The notes beneath the pieces are model-generated. The model was not told the origin of the DNA. It did no database searches and worked only from the letters and a program-made list of their open reading frames with translations. The position numbers and the translations under genes were made by a program. Shown here piece after piece: positions 7,111-13,216 of a stretch of DNA of 18,235 nucleotides; the first letter of the stretch is position 1, and each line of letters starts with the position of its first letter. The stretch covers positions 1 through 18,235 of the forward strand of contig DNAS01000199.1 in the NCBI GenBank assembly GCA_003485185.1, given 5' to 3'. This DNA is from Phycisphaerales bacterium (GTDB taxonomy: Bacteria > Planctomycetota > Phycisphaerae > SM23-33).

Positions 7111-7620
7111 TCAGGCGTCCTCTTTCTCGGCGGCGCCGTTGCGCTGCTGGCCTCGCGACATGGCGATCACGCCGGTGCGCGCCAGCTCGCGGATGCCGTA
7201 CGGGCGCACCAGGTCGATGAACGCCTCGACCTTGTCTTCCGTGCCGGACAGTTCCACCAGCATGCTCGTGCGCGCGACGTCCACCACGCGCCCGCGGAAG
7301 AGGTTGACCAGCTCGACCACCTCGGGGCGCTTCTCCGGCGGCGTGTGGATGCGGATGAGCATCAGGTCGCGCTCCACGTAATCGACGACCTCGAAGTCGC
7401 GCACCTTGACCACGGGGATCAGCTTTCCGAGCTGCTTGCGGACCTGCTCGAGCACCTTGTCGTCGCCGACGACCACGATGGTCATGCGGCTGAGCGCCGG
7501 GTCCTCGGTGCGCCCGACGACCAGCGAATCGATGTTGAACCCGCGGGCGGCAAACATGCCCGCGACCTGCGCCAGCACGCCGGGCTCGTTCTGAACCAGT
7601 GCGGTAATGACGTGTCTCAT
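7111..7620 (-). CDS. ilvN: Acetolactate synthase small (regulatory) subunit
   Basis: 169-aa regulatory subunit of AHAS, which condenses pyruvate (or 2-oxobutyrate) in valine, leucine and isoleucine synthesis. The N-terminal ACT domain (ITALVQNEPGVLAQVAGMFAARGFNIDSLVVGRTEDPALSRMTIVV, residues 5-50) carries the valine-binding NEPGVL and GFNI motifs. The C-terminal half (LMLIRIHTPPEKRPEVVELVNLFRGRVVDV...ELSGTEDKVEAFIDLVRPYGIRELARTG) matches the ALS_ss_C domain. The length is typical. The start is ATG 7620 with GGGAG 8 nt upstream. It follows ilvB by 63 nt and shares its terminator. Feedback inhibition by valine is expected from the family. The symbol ilvH would be equally valid. Confidence 0.97.
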   Translation of the reverse strand: MRHVITALVQNEPGVLAQVAGMFAARGFNIDSLVVGRTEDPALSRMTIVVVGDDKVLEQVRKQLGKLIPVVKVRDFEVVDYVERDLMLIRIHTPPEKRPEVVELVNLFRGRVVDVARTSMLVELSGTEDKVEAFIDLVRPYGIRELARTGVIAMSRGQQRNGAAEKEDA

Positions 7621-7683
7621 GTGTATTCTCCCAGGATTGGGGATGTCTGTTGCTTTGACGAATTCCGTGGGACCGGCGGTCTC

Positions 7684-9393
7684 TTACGCCAGTTTTCCCA
7701 GTTCCATGTCGTGCAGCGCCCGCCCGGCCGGAACCATCGGGAAGACGTTCTCTTCCGGCTCGATCTCGACGGCGCAGACCACCGGCCCGTCGGCCTGGAG
7801 CATCTCGCGCAGACCGTCGGAAAGCTCCGACCGCTCCGCGATGCGCATGCCCTTGGCGCCGAACCCCTCGGCCACCTTGGCGAAGTCGGGGCAGGGGTGA
7901 TCGACGGCGCTGTAGCGGCGTCCGTAGAACAGCTCCTGCCACTGGCGGACCATGCCCAGGTACCCGTTGTCCAACACGACGAACTTGACGGGCAGCTTGT
8001 GCTGGGCGGCCGTGATGACCTCCACCATCGTCATGGTGAAGCTTCCGTCGCCGTCGATGTCGATGACGGTGCGCCCGGGGTTCCCGAAGGCCGCGCCGAT
8101 GGCGGCGGGGCATCCGAAGCCCATCGTGCCCAGCCCGCCCGACGTGATGATCTGACGCGGGCGTTTCCAGCCGTAGAACTGCGCCGCCCACATCTGATGC
8201 TGTCCGACGCCGGTGGCGACGATCGCCTCGTGCTCGGTCATCGCGCCGAGGGTCTCGATCACCTCCTGCGGGCGGATCTTCCCGTTGGTCTGGTAGGTCA
8301 GCGGGTGCTTCTTCTTCCACTCGCCGATTTTCGCCAGCCAGGCGGAGCGGTCGCGCGGCTCGATGAACTCGACCATCTGGGCGAGGATGTTTTTCGCGTC
8401 GCCGACGACGGGGATGTCCACCTTGACGTTCTTGGAAATCGACGCGGGGTCGATGTCGATGTGGACGATCTTCGCGTGCGGGGCGAACTTCGAGATGTCG
8501 CCCGTGACGCGGTCGTCGAAGCGCGCGCCGACAGCCACCAGGCAGTCGCTTTCCTGCACCGCGTAATTGGCGTAGGCCGTTCCGTGCATGCCCAGCATCT
8601 TCAGCGCCAGCGGGTTGGTCTCGTCGAACGTACCGAGCCCCAGCAGCGTGGTGGTGACGGGGAGTTTCCCTTTTTCCGCCACCGCGCGCAGTTCATCGGA
8701 GGCGCCGGCGGCCACCACGCCGCCGCCGACGTAGAGGATGGGGCGCTGGGCAGCGTTGATGGCTTCGGCCGCCATCTTGATCTGCCGCACGTGCCCGGCG
8801 GTGCGGGGCTTGTAGCCAGGCAGGCGGAGGTCCAGGTCGGGCTCGTTGGCCGGCGCGGACGTCGTGACGTCCACCGGCACGTCCACGAGGACCGGTCCCG
8901 GTCGGCCTGTCCGCGCGATGTGGAACGCCTCGCGGACGACGCGCCCGAGGTCTTCCACGCGCTTGACGAGGAAATTGTGCTTGGTGATCGGGCGCGTGAT
9001 TCCGGTCATGTCGGCTTCTTGGAACGCGTCGTTCCCGATCAGGAAGCTCTTGACCTGACCGGTGAACGCGACCAGGGGAATCGAGTCCATGTAGGCGTTG
9101 GCCAGTCCCGTCACGAGGTTGGTCGCGCCGGGCCCGCTGGTGGCGATACACACGCCCACCTTTCCGGTGCTGCGGGCGTACCCGTCGGCCATGTGGGCGG
9201 CGCCCTGCTCGTGACGGCTCATGATGAACCGGATCGGGCTGGTGTAGAGCACATCAAAAAACGGCAACACCATGCCCCCGATGAACCCGAACATCATCTC
9301 CACCTGCTCTTCCAGGAGCATTTCGTGGAGGATTTCCGCGCCTTTCCGGCCGGCGAATTTTTGTGTGGTTGTCTTTTTCTGTTCCTGACTCAT
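7684..9393 (-). CDS. ilvB: Acetolactate synthase large (catalytic) subunit
   Basis: 569 aa, ThDP/FAD-dependent, first common step of branched-chain amino acid synthesis. ATG 9393 is the start: AAGGG lies 8 nt upstream and the MSQEQKKTTT N-end has family length; the frame is open upstream to 9492 without coding character. Catalytic E62 lies in SRHEQGAAHMADGYAR. The ThDP motif is GDGS (448-451) through N476, and the W485 region (GMVRQWQELFY) is conserved. The loop usually read as GYPGGA is here GFIGGM (residues 36-41). The FAD-domain segment YVGGGV is present. It is preceded by a 264-nt leader encoding a Val/Leu-rich peptide and is expressed with ilvN. Confidence 0.96.
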   Translation of the reverse strand: MSQEQKKTTTQKFAGRKGAEILHEMLLEEQVEMMFGFIGGMVLPFFDVLYTSPIRFIMSRHEQGAAHMADGYARSTGKVGVCIATSGPGATNLVTGLANAYMDSIPLVAFTGQVKSFLIGNDAFQEADMTGITRPITKHNFLVKRVEDLGRVVREAFHIARTGRPGPVLVDVPVDVTTSAPANEPDLDLRLPGYKPRTAGHVRQIKMAAEAINAAQRPILYVGGGVVAAGASDELRAVAEKGKLPVTTTLLGLGTFDETNPLALKMLGMHGTAYANYAVQESDCLVAVGARFDDRVTGDISKFAPHAKIVHIDIDPASISKNVKVDIPVVGDAKNILAQMVEFIEPRDRSAWLAKIGEWKKKHPLTYQTNGKIRPQEVIETLGAMTEHEAIVATGVGQHQMWAAQFYGWKRPRQIITSGGLGTMGFGCPAAIGAAFGNPGRTVIDIDGDGSFTMTMVEVITAAQHKLPVKFVVLDNGYLGMVRQWQELFYGRRYSAVDHPCPDFAKVAEGFGAKGMRIAERSELSDGLREMLQADGPVVCAVEIEPEENVFPMVPAGRALHDMELGKLA

Positions 9394-9504
9394 GGCGAAT
9401 GCCCTTATCTGCCTGATTTTGCATTGTGAACCGCGGCTTGGGAACGCACCGACAGCCTGCCAAGATATACCCGGTACGAGGGGAAATCGCAATTCGGCAG
9501 GAAA

Positions 9505-9587
9505 GTCCGTCGGCGACGGACGAGACGAAGTGGCGGCCGCTGCGCAAACTTACGCAGCGACCTGGCGTACAACGACAACGCGCAGCG
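9505..9587 (-). promoter_or_regulatory. Competing RNA hairpins in the ilvB leader (candidate attenuator)
   Basis: In transcript order: arm A CGCTGCGC (9587-9580, over Ala24-Leu25-Arg26 codons), the four Val codons (9579-9568), arm B CGCTGCG (9559-9553), the leader stop (9552-9550), arm C GCGCAGCG (9545-9538), and hairpin D GTCCGTC/GACGGAC (9521-9505, loop GCC) followed by TTTCC. Arm C can pair perfectly with either A or B, so A:C and B:C exclude each other. A ribosome at the stop codon would cover C. Hairpin D has only three T residues, so it is a weak intrinsic-terminator candidate. Another possible long-range pair is CCTGCC/GGCAGG (9501-9496 with 9461-9456). Which helix acts as terminator is not settled. 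Confidence 0.55.
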
Positions 9588-9657
9588 CGGGCAGGGCGAC
9601 GACCTTTCGGCCGGTCGGGAAAGGAAAATCGAGAAGATTTCGTCTGCCACCGCTCAT
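9550..9657 (-). CDS. ilvB leader peptide, Val/Leu-rich, probably leaderless
   Basis: A 35-codon ORF, ATG 9657 to TAA 9550, on the ilvB strand and 156 nt before ilvB. Residues 19-35 read in order VVALPALRVVVVRQVAA, with L8-L9 earlier: seven Val and four Leu, with VVVV at 27-30. No Ile is present. This composition and placement match the E. coli ilvBN leader peptide, which also carries VVVVR-type runs, and the branched-chain leader of Corynebacterium glutamicum ilvBNC. The predicted transcription start falls at or within a few bases of the ATG and no Shine-Dalgarno is possible, so translation would be leaderless. Its role would be to sense charged tRNA-Val/Leu by ribosome stalling. The peptide itself probably has no function. 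Confidence 0.75.
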   Translation of the reverse strand: MSGGRRNLLDFPFPTGRKVVALPALRVVVVRQVAA

Positions 9658-9663
9658 GAGATA

Positions 9664-9692
9664 ATAGTAGGAATTGTTTCCCTTCCTGTCAA
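9664..9692 (-). promoter_or_regulatory. Strong sigma-70-like promoter of the ilv leader and ilvBN
   Basis: On the minus strand, perfect TTGACA (9687-9692), a 17-nt spacer, then TACTAT (9664-9669). Counting 7 nt past the -10 puts the start at about 9657, the A of the leader-peptide ATG. This is the best promoter match in the window and lies in a locally AT-rich stretch. Confidence 0.75.
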
Positions 9693-9704
9693 TCGAATCT
9701 CTTG

Positions 9705-9716
9705 CTTTTGCAAAAG
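9705..9716. promoter_or_regulatory. Perfect 12-bp palindrome upstream of the ilv promoter
   Basis: CTTTTGCAAAAG is a perfect palindrome 12 bp upstream of the ilv -35 box. Its position suits an activator/repressor operator or UP-like element. The remaining DNA to 9858 shows no gene on either strand. Confidence 0.35.
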
Positions 9717-9858
9717 ACTATGGGTAGAGTGTGCCCGCGAATTGCGTTTTACCTTTCCAGAGCCAGCAACATGGCAAAAGTATGCCGCCCGACCCCGCAT
9801 TCGCCTAAACGGGAATAATCGGAATTTCTGAAATTTCTGTTGTGCAGGCGTCGTTTTC

Positions 9859-9899
9859 TTGTCGATAGGTATTAAGTCCGATAAGTTATCCCTATCGGA
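9859..9899 (+). promoter_or_regulatory. Promoter with inverted-repeat operator before the HTH-receiver gene
   Basis: TTGTCG (9859-9864), a 17-nt spacer, then TAAGTT (9882-9887) form a weak promoter. An inverted repeat TCCGATA (9877-9883) / TATCGGA (9893-9899) overlaps the -10. A third TATCGGA lies at 10692-10698, downstream of the gene. Autoregulation by the encoded HTH protein is plausible but inferred. Confidence 0.4.
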
Positions 9900-9920
9900 T
9901 TATTCGGGCGGACGAAAACA

Positions 9921-10499
9921 GTGAAACAACGAGCCGCTAAGAATCTGTCGACATTTGCCATTGCCCAGATGTTGCACGTGGACCCGGGATCAGTGGCCAA
10001 CTGGATCGATCAGGAATTGCTCAAGGCGCACCGGACGCCGGGCGGGCATCGACGCGTCGCAAGCGAGGATCTCGTTGCGTTTCTTCGCGAGCACCGCATC
10101 CCCATTCCTCCGGAGTTGAAGACGGAACCCACGCGGATTCTCATCGTGGATGACGAACCCGCGATCACGCAGTTCATCACCCGGACCCTCGCCGGCGTCT
10201 ATCCGGACATCGAAATTGTCGAAGCGCACGACGGATTCCGGGCCGGACAGCTCATCGCCACCCTCAAGCCCAGCGTCGTGATCCTCGACCTGCGCATGCC
10301 CGGAATGGACGGCTATGAAGTCTGCCGCTTGATCAAGTCCCAGAAAGCCCTCGCCGAGACCGACGTAATCGCGATGACCGCGTATCCGTCGCCGGAGAAC
10401 GAGCAGCGAATTCGGGAGTGCGGCGCCCGGGTCTGCCTGACCAAGCCGCTGGATACGGACCTCCTTTTGGAGGAAGTCCAGGCCTCGGTCGGCGCCTGA
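9921..10499 (+). CDS. Orphan response regulator with N-terminal MerR/excisionase-type HTH
   Basis: 192 aa, GTG start at 9921 in a poor Shine-Dalgarno context. Residues 8-60 form an excisionase/MerR-like winged helix (STFAIAQMLHVDPGSVANWIDQELLKAHRTPGGHRRVASEDLVAFL), with the characteristic RTPGGHRR. Residues 70-190 are a complete receiver domain: D77 and D78 (acidic pocket), D123 (phospho-acceptor in VVILDLRMPGMDG), T153 and K175 (LTKPL). Domain order is reversed from OmpR/NarL regulators, which carry the receiver first. No histidine kinase is adjacent, so it is an orphan; the partner is unknown. It probably controls transcription in response to phosphorylation. Confidence 0.92.
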   Translation: MKQRAAKNLSTFAIAQMLHVDPGSVANWIDQELLKAHRTPGGHRRVASEDLVAFLREHRIPIPPELKTEPTRILIVDDEPAITQFITRTLAGVYPDIEIVEAHDGFRAGQLIATLKPSVVILDLRMPGMDGYEVCRLIKSQKALAETDVIAMTAYPSPENEQRIRECGARVCLTKPLDTDLLLEEVQASVGA

Positions 10500-10548
10500 G
10501 CCGGATTTCCCCCTCTTTTCCCCCGTTTGTGCCCGCAATGCGCACAGA

Positions 10549-10640
10549 AAAAGCAGGCGCGCACAATCGCAATTTAAGACCCCCGACCCGAAGCCTTAAC
10601 GCGATTGCCCAGCTACGATGCCAGTAGCGCGCCTGCTTTT
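10549..10640 (+). ncRNA. 92-nt structured palindromic element (candidate small RNA or complex terminator)
   Basis: The outer arms are a perfect 14-bp inverted repeat, AAAAGCAGGCGCGC (10549-10562) and its complement (10627-10640). Between them are a second inverted pair, CAATCGC (10564-10570) with GCGATTG near 10601-10607 together with TTAAG/CTTAA, and a small CTAC/GTAG hairpin (10613-10616 with 10624-10627, sharing base 10627 with the outer arm). It ends in TTTTAAATTTT on the plus strand and has TTTTT on the opposite strand. A 64-nt structured interior is unusual for a terminator. The neighbouring TGTGC/GCACA hairpin (10528-10546) lies just before it. The element and flanks account for most of the 10500-10742 gap, where I see no protein gene. 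Confidence 0.5.
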
Positions 10641-10742
10641 AAATTTTCCACAACGGAACAACTGACGGAGTGTGAAATCCTTTTGCGGTATTATCGGACT
10701 TTTCTCCGCGTTCCACAAGTCTAATGTTTCGGGAATCTTGCC

Positions 10743-10786
10743 AGAGCCTATCCCGGCGGCTCCTTCTACCTACTGGGATAGGCTCT
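10743..10786. repeat. 44-bp inverted-repeat element between convergent genes
   Basis: AGAGCCTATCCC (10743-10754) and GGGATAGGCTCT (10775-10786) are a perfect 12-bp inverted repeat around 20 nt. The right arm overlaps the SDR stop codon by one base. It could be a bidirectional terminator lacking T-tracts, or the fused termini of a lost insertion sequence; the GAGCCTATCCC motif resembles transposon ends I have seen, which is only a recollection. Confidence 0.6.
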
Positions 10787-11790
10787 TATGCCCCAAGGAC
10801 GTTATCAAGACACCACCGCACCGCCTGTCGGATGCCTTCGTCGTAGCCGATGCCCGGTCGCCAGCCCAGTTGCCGACGGGCCTTGTCCGAGGAGAAGAAA
10901 CACGTCCGCCCGATCAGCCAGACGGAATATCGCGTCACCAGCGGGGGCTTGGCGGTGCGGAACAGGTGCCCGAAAAGCTCCATCACGAACGCGGCGCGAT
11001 ACGCCACGCCGTAGGGCACCTTCCGCGTGACGGGCTTGGCGCCGATGCAGTCGGCGATGGTGTTGATGTACTGGGCCTGGGTGATCTCGCCGTCGCAGGC
11101 CAGGTTGTACGCCTGCCCGATGGCGATGTCCTTCGTGGCCGCGAGGATGCATCCTTCGGCTTCGTTGGCGGCGTTGGTGAGGTTCAGGCGGTTGGTTCCG
11201 TCGCCCAGGAGTTTGGCCTTTCCGGCGCGGATCGCGCGGATCAGGCGGGGCATCGACGCGCGGTCGCGCACCCCATACAACCAGCTTGGTTTGACGACGG
11301 TCACGGGAACGTCGCCCCGGTTGTGGTATTCCCAGGCCATCTTCTCGGCCACGACCTTGGCCCGGCTGTAGTAGCTCCAGCGGTGCAGATCGGTGCCGAG
11401 CGGGGCGGTTTCGTCGAGCACCAGTCCCTTGCCGTTGGGATGCCCGTAGGCGGAGATGCTCGAAACGTGGAGGAATCGCTCCACGGCCGCGTCGCGGGCG
11501 GCGTTGAGCACGTTACGCGTCCCCTCGATGGAAACCGCGACGAAACGCTCCCAGGGGCCCCAGTCGCCGACCTGGGCGGCGGCGTGATAGACGGTCCGGA
11601 CGCCCTGCATCGCGGCCGTAAGGCTGGCGGGATCCGTCACGTCGCCCAGCGCCTTTTCCACCTTCAGCGTGTCCAGGAACGACGTGTCGCTTCCGGAACG
11701 CACCAAAACCCGAACCGGCTCGCCGGCTGCGGCGAGTTTCTCGGCGATATGACTGCCCAGCAGCCCGGTTGCTCCGGTAATCAGGTTCAT
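10786..11790 (-). CDS. NAD(P)-dependent epimerase/dehydratase (extended SDR)
   Basis: 334 aa. The start is ATG 11790 with AAGGA 7 nt upstream, placing the Rossmann motif at the very N-end as usual: T5-G-A-T-G-L-L-G12. The active-site region is HVSSISAYG (108-116) with Y141xxxK145 (YSRAK). The substrate side includes VKPSWLYGVRDRASMPRLI and LNLTNAANEAEGCILA, a pattern close to 3-beta-HSD/nucleoside-sugar epimerase-like SDRs. The C-terminal ARRQLGWRPGIGYDEGIRQAVRW is the standard end of extended SDRs. The substrate cannot be told; sterol/hopanoid, sugar-nucleotide or beta-keto intermediates are all possible. It stands alone with its own promoter. Confidence 0.92.
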   Translation of the reverse strand: MNLITGATGLLGSHIAEKLAAAGEPVRVLVRSGSDTSFLDTLKVEKALGDVTDPASLTAAMQGVRTVYHAAAQVGDWGPWERFVAVSIEGTRNVLNAARDAAVERFLHVSSISAYGHPNGKGLVLDETAPLGTDLHRWSYYSRAKVVAEKMAWEYHNRGDVPVTVVKPSWLYGVRDRASMPRLIRAIRAGKAKLLGDGTNRLNLTNAANEAEGCILAATKDIAIGQAYNLACDGEITQAQYINTIADCIGAKPVTRKVPYGVAYRAAFVMELFGHLFRTAKPPLVTRYSVWLIGRTCFFSSDKARRQLGWRPGIGYDEGIRQAVRWCLDNVLGA

Positions 11791-11854
11791 CGCGAATTCC
11801 TTGGAGAAACTACGTTCTTGGGGTCGCGTAACCCCCGAGGGCAACAAGGCGAAA

Positions 11855-11883
11855 ACTGTACGGTTCGGGCGGGACGGCGTCAA
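11855..11883 (-). promoter_or_regulatory. Sigma-70-like promoter of the SDR gene
   Basis: On the minus strand, TTGACG (11878-11883), a 17-nt spacer, then TACAGT (11855-11860), giving a 5' UTR of about 60 nt. The UTR contains a small GGGGT/ACCCC hairpin (11820-11835). Confidence 0.55.
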
Positions 11884-11974
11884 GGATGGAATCCGGACGA
11901 ATTTTCCCCCGGATTCCCATGCAGCGCAAACCAAACTTTAGCCTAACGCTTTTCGTGGGGGAATTCAAAAATGT

Positions 11975-12004
11975 TTGAACGGGCGAGTCCGATTTCGCTA
12001 TACT
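11975..12004 (+). promoter_or_regulatory. Sigma-70-like promoter of the DUF1571 gene
   Basis: TTGAAC (11975-11980), an 18-nt spacer, then TATACT (11999-12004). The predicted start is near 12011, some 200 nt before the coding start. It lies in the 11791-12211 divergent gap. Confidence 0.6.
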
Positions 12005-12010
12005 GCTGCA

Positions 12011-12211
12011 TTCAATCGGTCGGACGTTCGACCGCGGCTGGGCGGAGGCCTGGGCGCCTCGAATGTCGAGTCAAGACGTGTCGCTCCCGATGGAAAAGCT
12101 TCCTCAAGCGGGACAAAGGATCTGTCCGATGGAAGCAATAGCGGCGGGCAATCCGAGCTGATGTTGCTTGCCCGGGCCGCTGCGGCGGGGGCGACAGAAC
12201 TGAGGTGTTGC
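12011..12211 (+). other. Long structured 5' leader of the DUF1571 gene
   Basis: About 200 nt between predicted transcription start and ATG. It holds three successive hairpins: GACGTTCGA (12023-12031) with TCGAATGTC (12059-12067, one G-U); CCCG (12086-12089) with CGGG (12109-12112) around GGAA/TTCC; and GGACA (12111-12115) with TGTCC (12123-12127). The last two overlap and so exclude each other at 12111-12112. The frame is also open through this stretch, but composition and the signal sequence favour the downstream start. I could not match it to a known riboswitch class. Confidence 0.4.
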
Positions 12212-13072
12212 ATGGTGTTGGGCCGTATCTTCCGTCCGACGAACCGCCGAGTTCGGCTGCTGGTGGGTCTGTTCCTGGCGGGGTTGTTCTGCATCCAGTG
12301 CACCACGCCCACGTCGGCCACCCGCGAGAGTTCGCTGGCGACTGCCCTGGAGGGTGAGATTGTCGGGCGGAACGCCCCGGCCGTGCTGGCCAAGGTGGAC
12401 CGCCTTGCCCGCAAAGACCACATCGCCCTGCTGGAATTCTGCCTGGCCAACTATTCCGGTCGGATCCGGGACTACACCTGCACGTTTGAGAAGCAGGAGA
12501 TGCTTCACGGTCGGCTGGGCAAACTCCAGACGATCCAGGTGAAGTTCAAGGAGTCGCCCTTCAGCGTGGTGCTGGCGTGGGTGAAGAATGCTCCCCAGGG
12601 CGACCGTGTGCTGTACGTCGAGGGCCTGCGGGACAACCAGATGATCGTCCGCCCGACCAACGGATTTCTGCGGAGCCTGACCGGCGGGAGCGTCCTGCGC
12701 GAGCCTGACGGGGCCGAGGCGATGCAGAGCACGCTGCGCCCGGTGAACATGTTCGGATTCAAGCGCGGGCTGGAGAATCTCCTGGAGGTCTACCGCGCCG
12801 CCCGCGACCATGGCGAGCTGCGCGAGGAATTCGGCGGGTACTACGACGTGGAGGGTCGCAAGACCGTCAAGCTGGTCCGCTACCTGCCCGCCACGCGCGA
12901 TTATCCCGCCTGGCGCACCGACGTGTATATCGACCTGGAGTACCTGCTGCCGGTTCGCATCGAAGGGTACAACTGGGACAAGAAGCTCTCATCGAGCTAC
13001 ACGTATCGCGACGTGAAATTCAACATCGGTCTGACGGACGACGATTTCCTTCCGGAACAGAACGACCTGTGA
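12212..13072 (+). CDS. DUF1571 family exported protein
   Basis: 286 aa. ATG 12212 follows TGAGGTG at a short spacing and begins a signal sequence: a basic segment (residues 5-15) and a hydrophobic core (16-29) with small residues around TSA near 34-36. The mature part contains the DUF1571 pattern: YSGRIRDYTCTFEKQEMLHGRLGKLQTIQVKFKESPFSVVLAW, then GDRVLYVEGLRDNQMIVRP, and near the end PAWRTDVYIDLEYLLPVRIEGYNW..SSSYTYRDVKFNIGLTDDDF. DUF1571 is, to my knowledge, mainly planctomycetal and functionally uncharacterised; the beta-rich pattern suggests a periplasmic lipid- or ligand-binding fold, which is inference. A strong terminator follows, so the gene is monocistronic. Confidence 0.88.
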   Translation: MVLGRIFRPTNRRVRLLVGLFLAGLFCIQCTTPTSATRESSLATALEGEIVGRNAPAVLAKVDRLARKDHIALLEFCLANYSGRIRDYTCTFEKQEMLHGRLGKLQTIQVKFKESPFSVVLAWVKNAPQGDRVLYVEGLRDNQMIVRPTNGFLRSLTGGSVLREPDGAEAMQSTLRPVNMFGFKRGLENLLEVYRAARDHGELREEFGGYYDVEGRKTVKLVRYLPATRDYPAWRTDVYIDLEYLLPVRIEGYNWDKKLSSSYTYRDVKFNIGLTDDDFLPEQNDL

Positions 13073-13096
13073 TTCCGCTGGTTTTGAAGCGATCCG

Positions 13097-13131
13097 ACGC
13101 CCCTGCCTTTTCGGCGGGGGCGTTTTCTTTT
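13097..13131 (+). terminator. Intrinsic terminator of the DUF1571 gene
   Basis: A 10-bp GC-rich stem with one mismatch (13098-13107 with 13113-13122, loop TTTTC) is followed by TTTTCTTTT. It lies 25 nt past the stop. Confidence 0.88.
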
Positions 13132-13146
13132 GTCCCGCGCCGGACG

Positions 13147-13173
13147 TTGATTTGCGGGGAGATTGGCTATAAT
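13147..13173 (+). promoter_or_regulatory. Promoter with perfect TATAAT before the membrane-protein gene
   Basis: TATAAT (13168-13173) has an upstream TTGATT (13147-13152) at a short 15-nt spacing. It puts transcription start near 13180, which rules out the in-frame ATG codons at or before 13172 and supports the start at 13217. Confidence 0.55.
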
Positions 13174-13216
13174 GCACCGGCCGGCGAAAGCGAAGGCCGC
13201 CGGCGGGAGTGACCGA

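Noticed and set aside
6410..8320. A 636-codon open frame on the minus strand
   Set aside because: It is offset from ilvB/ilvN and crosses the ilvBN terminator; the well-supported ilv genes explain this DNA.
6136..9429. A 1,097-codon open frame on the plus strand
   Set aside because: It runs antisense to ilvB and ilvN and out of frame through the GH-like gene; its product is Arg/His/Asp-rich low-complexity sequence typical of a shadow frame in high-GC DNA.
9405..9650. An 81-codon minus-strand ORF in the ilv leader
   Set aside because: It overlaps the leader peptide in another frame, lacks a ribosome binding site and shows no recognisable family.
12081..12140. A known riboswitch (c-di-GMP or cobalamin type) in the DUF1571 leader
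   Set aside because: The conserved core sequences of those classes are not visible; only generic hairpins are present.
11975..12211. N-terminal extension of the DUF1571 protein
   Set aside because: The open frame begins inside the -35 box, and the Shine-Dalgarno plus signal sequence at 12212 define a normal exported protein.
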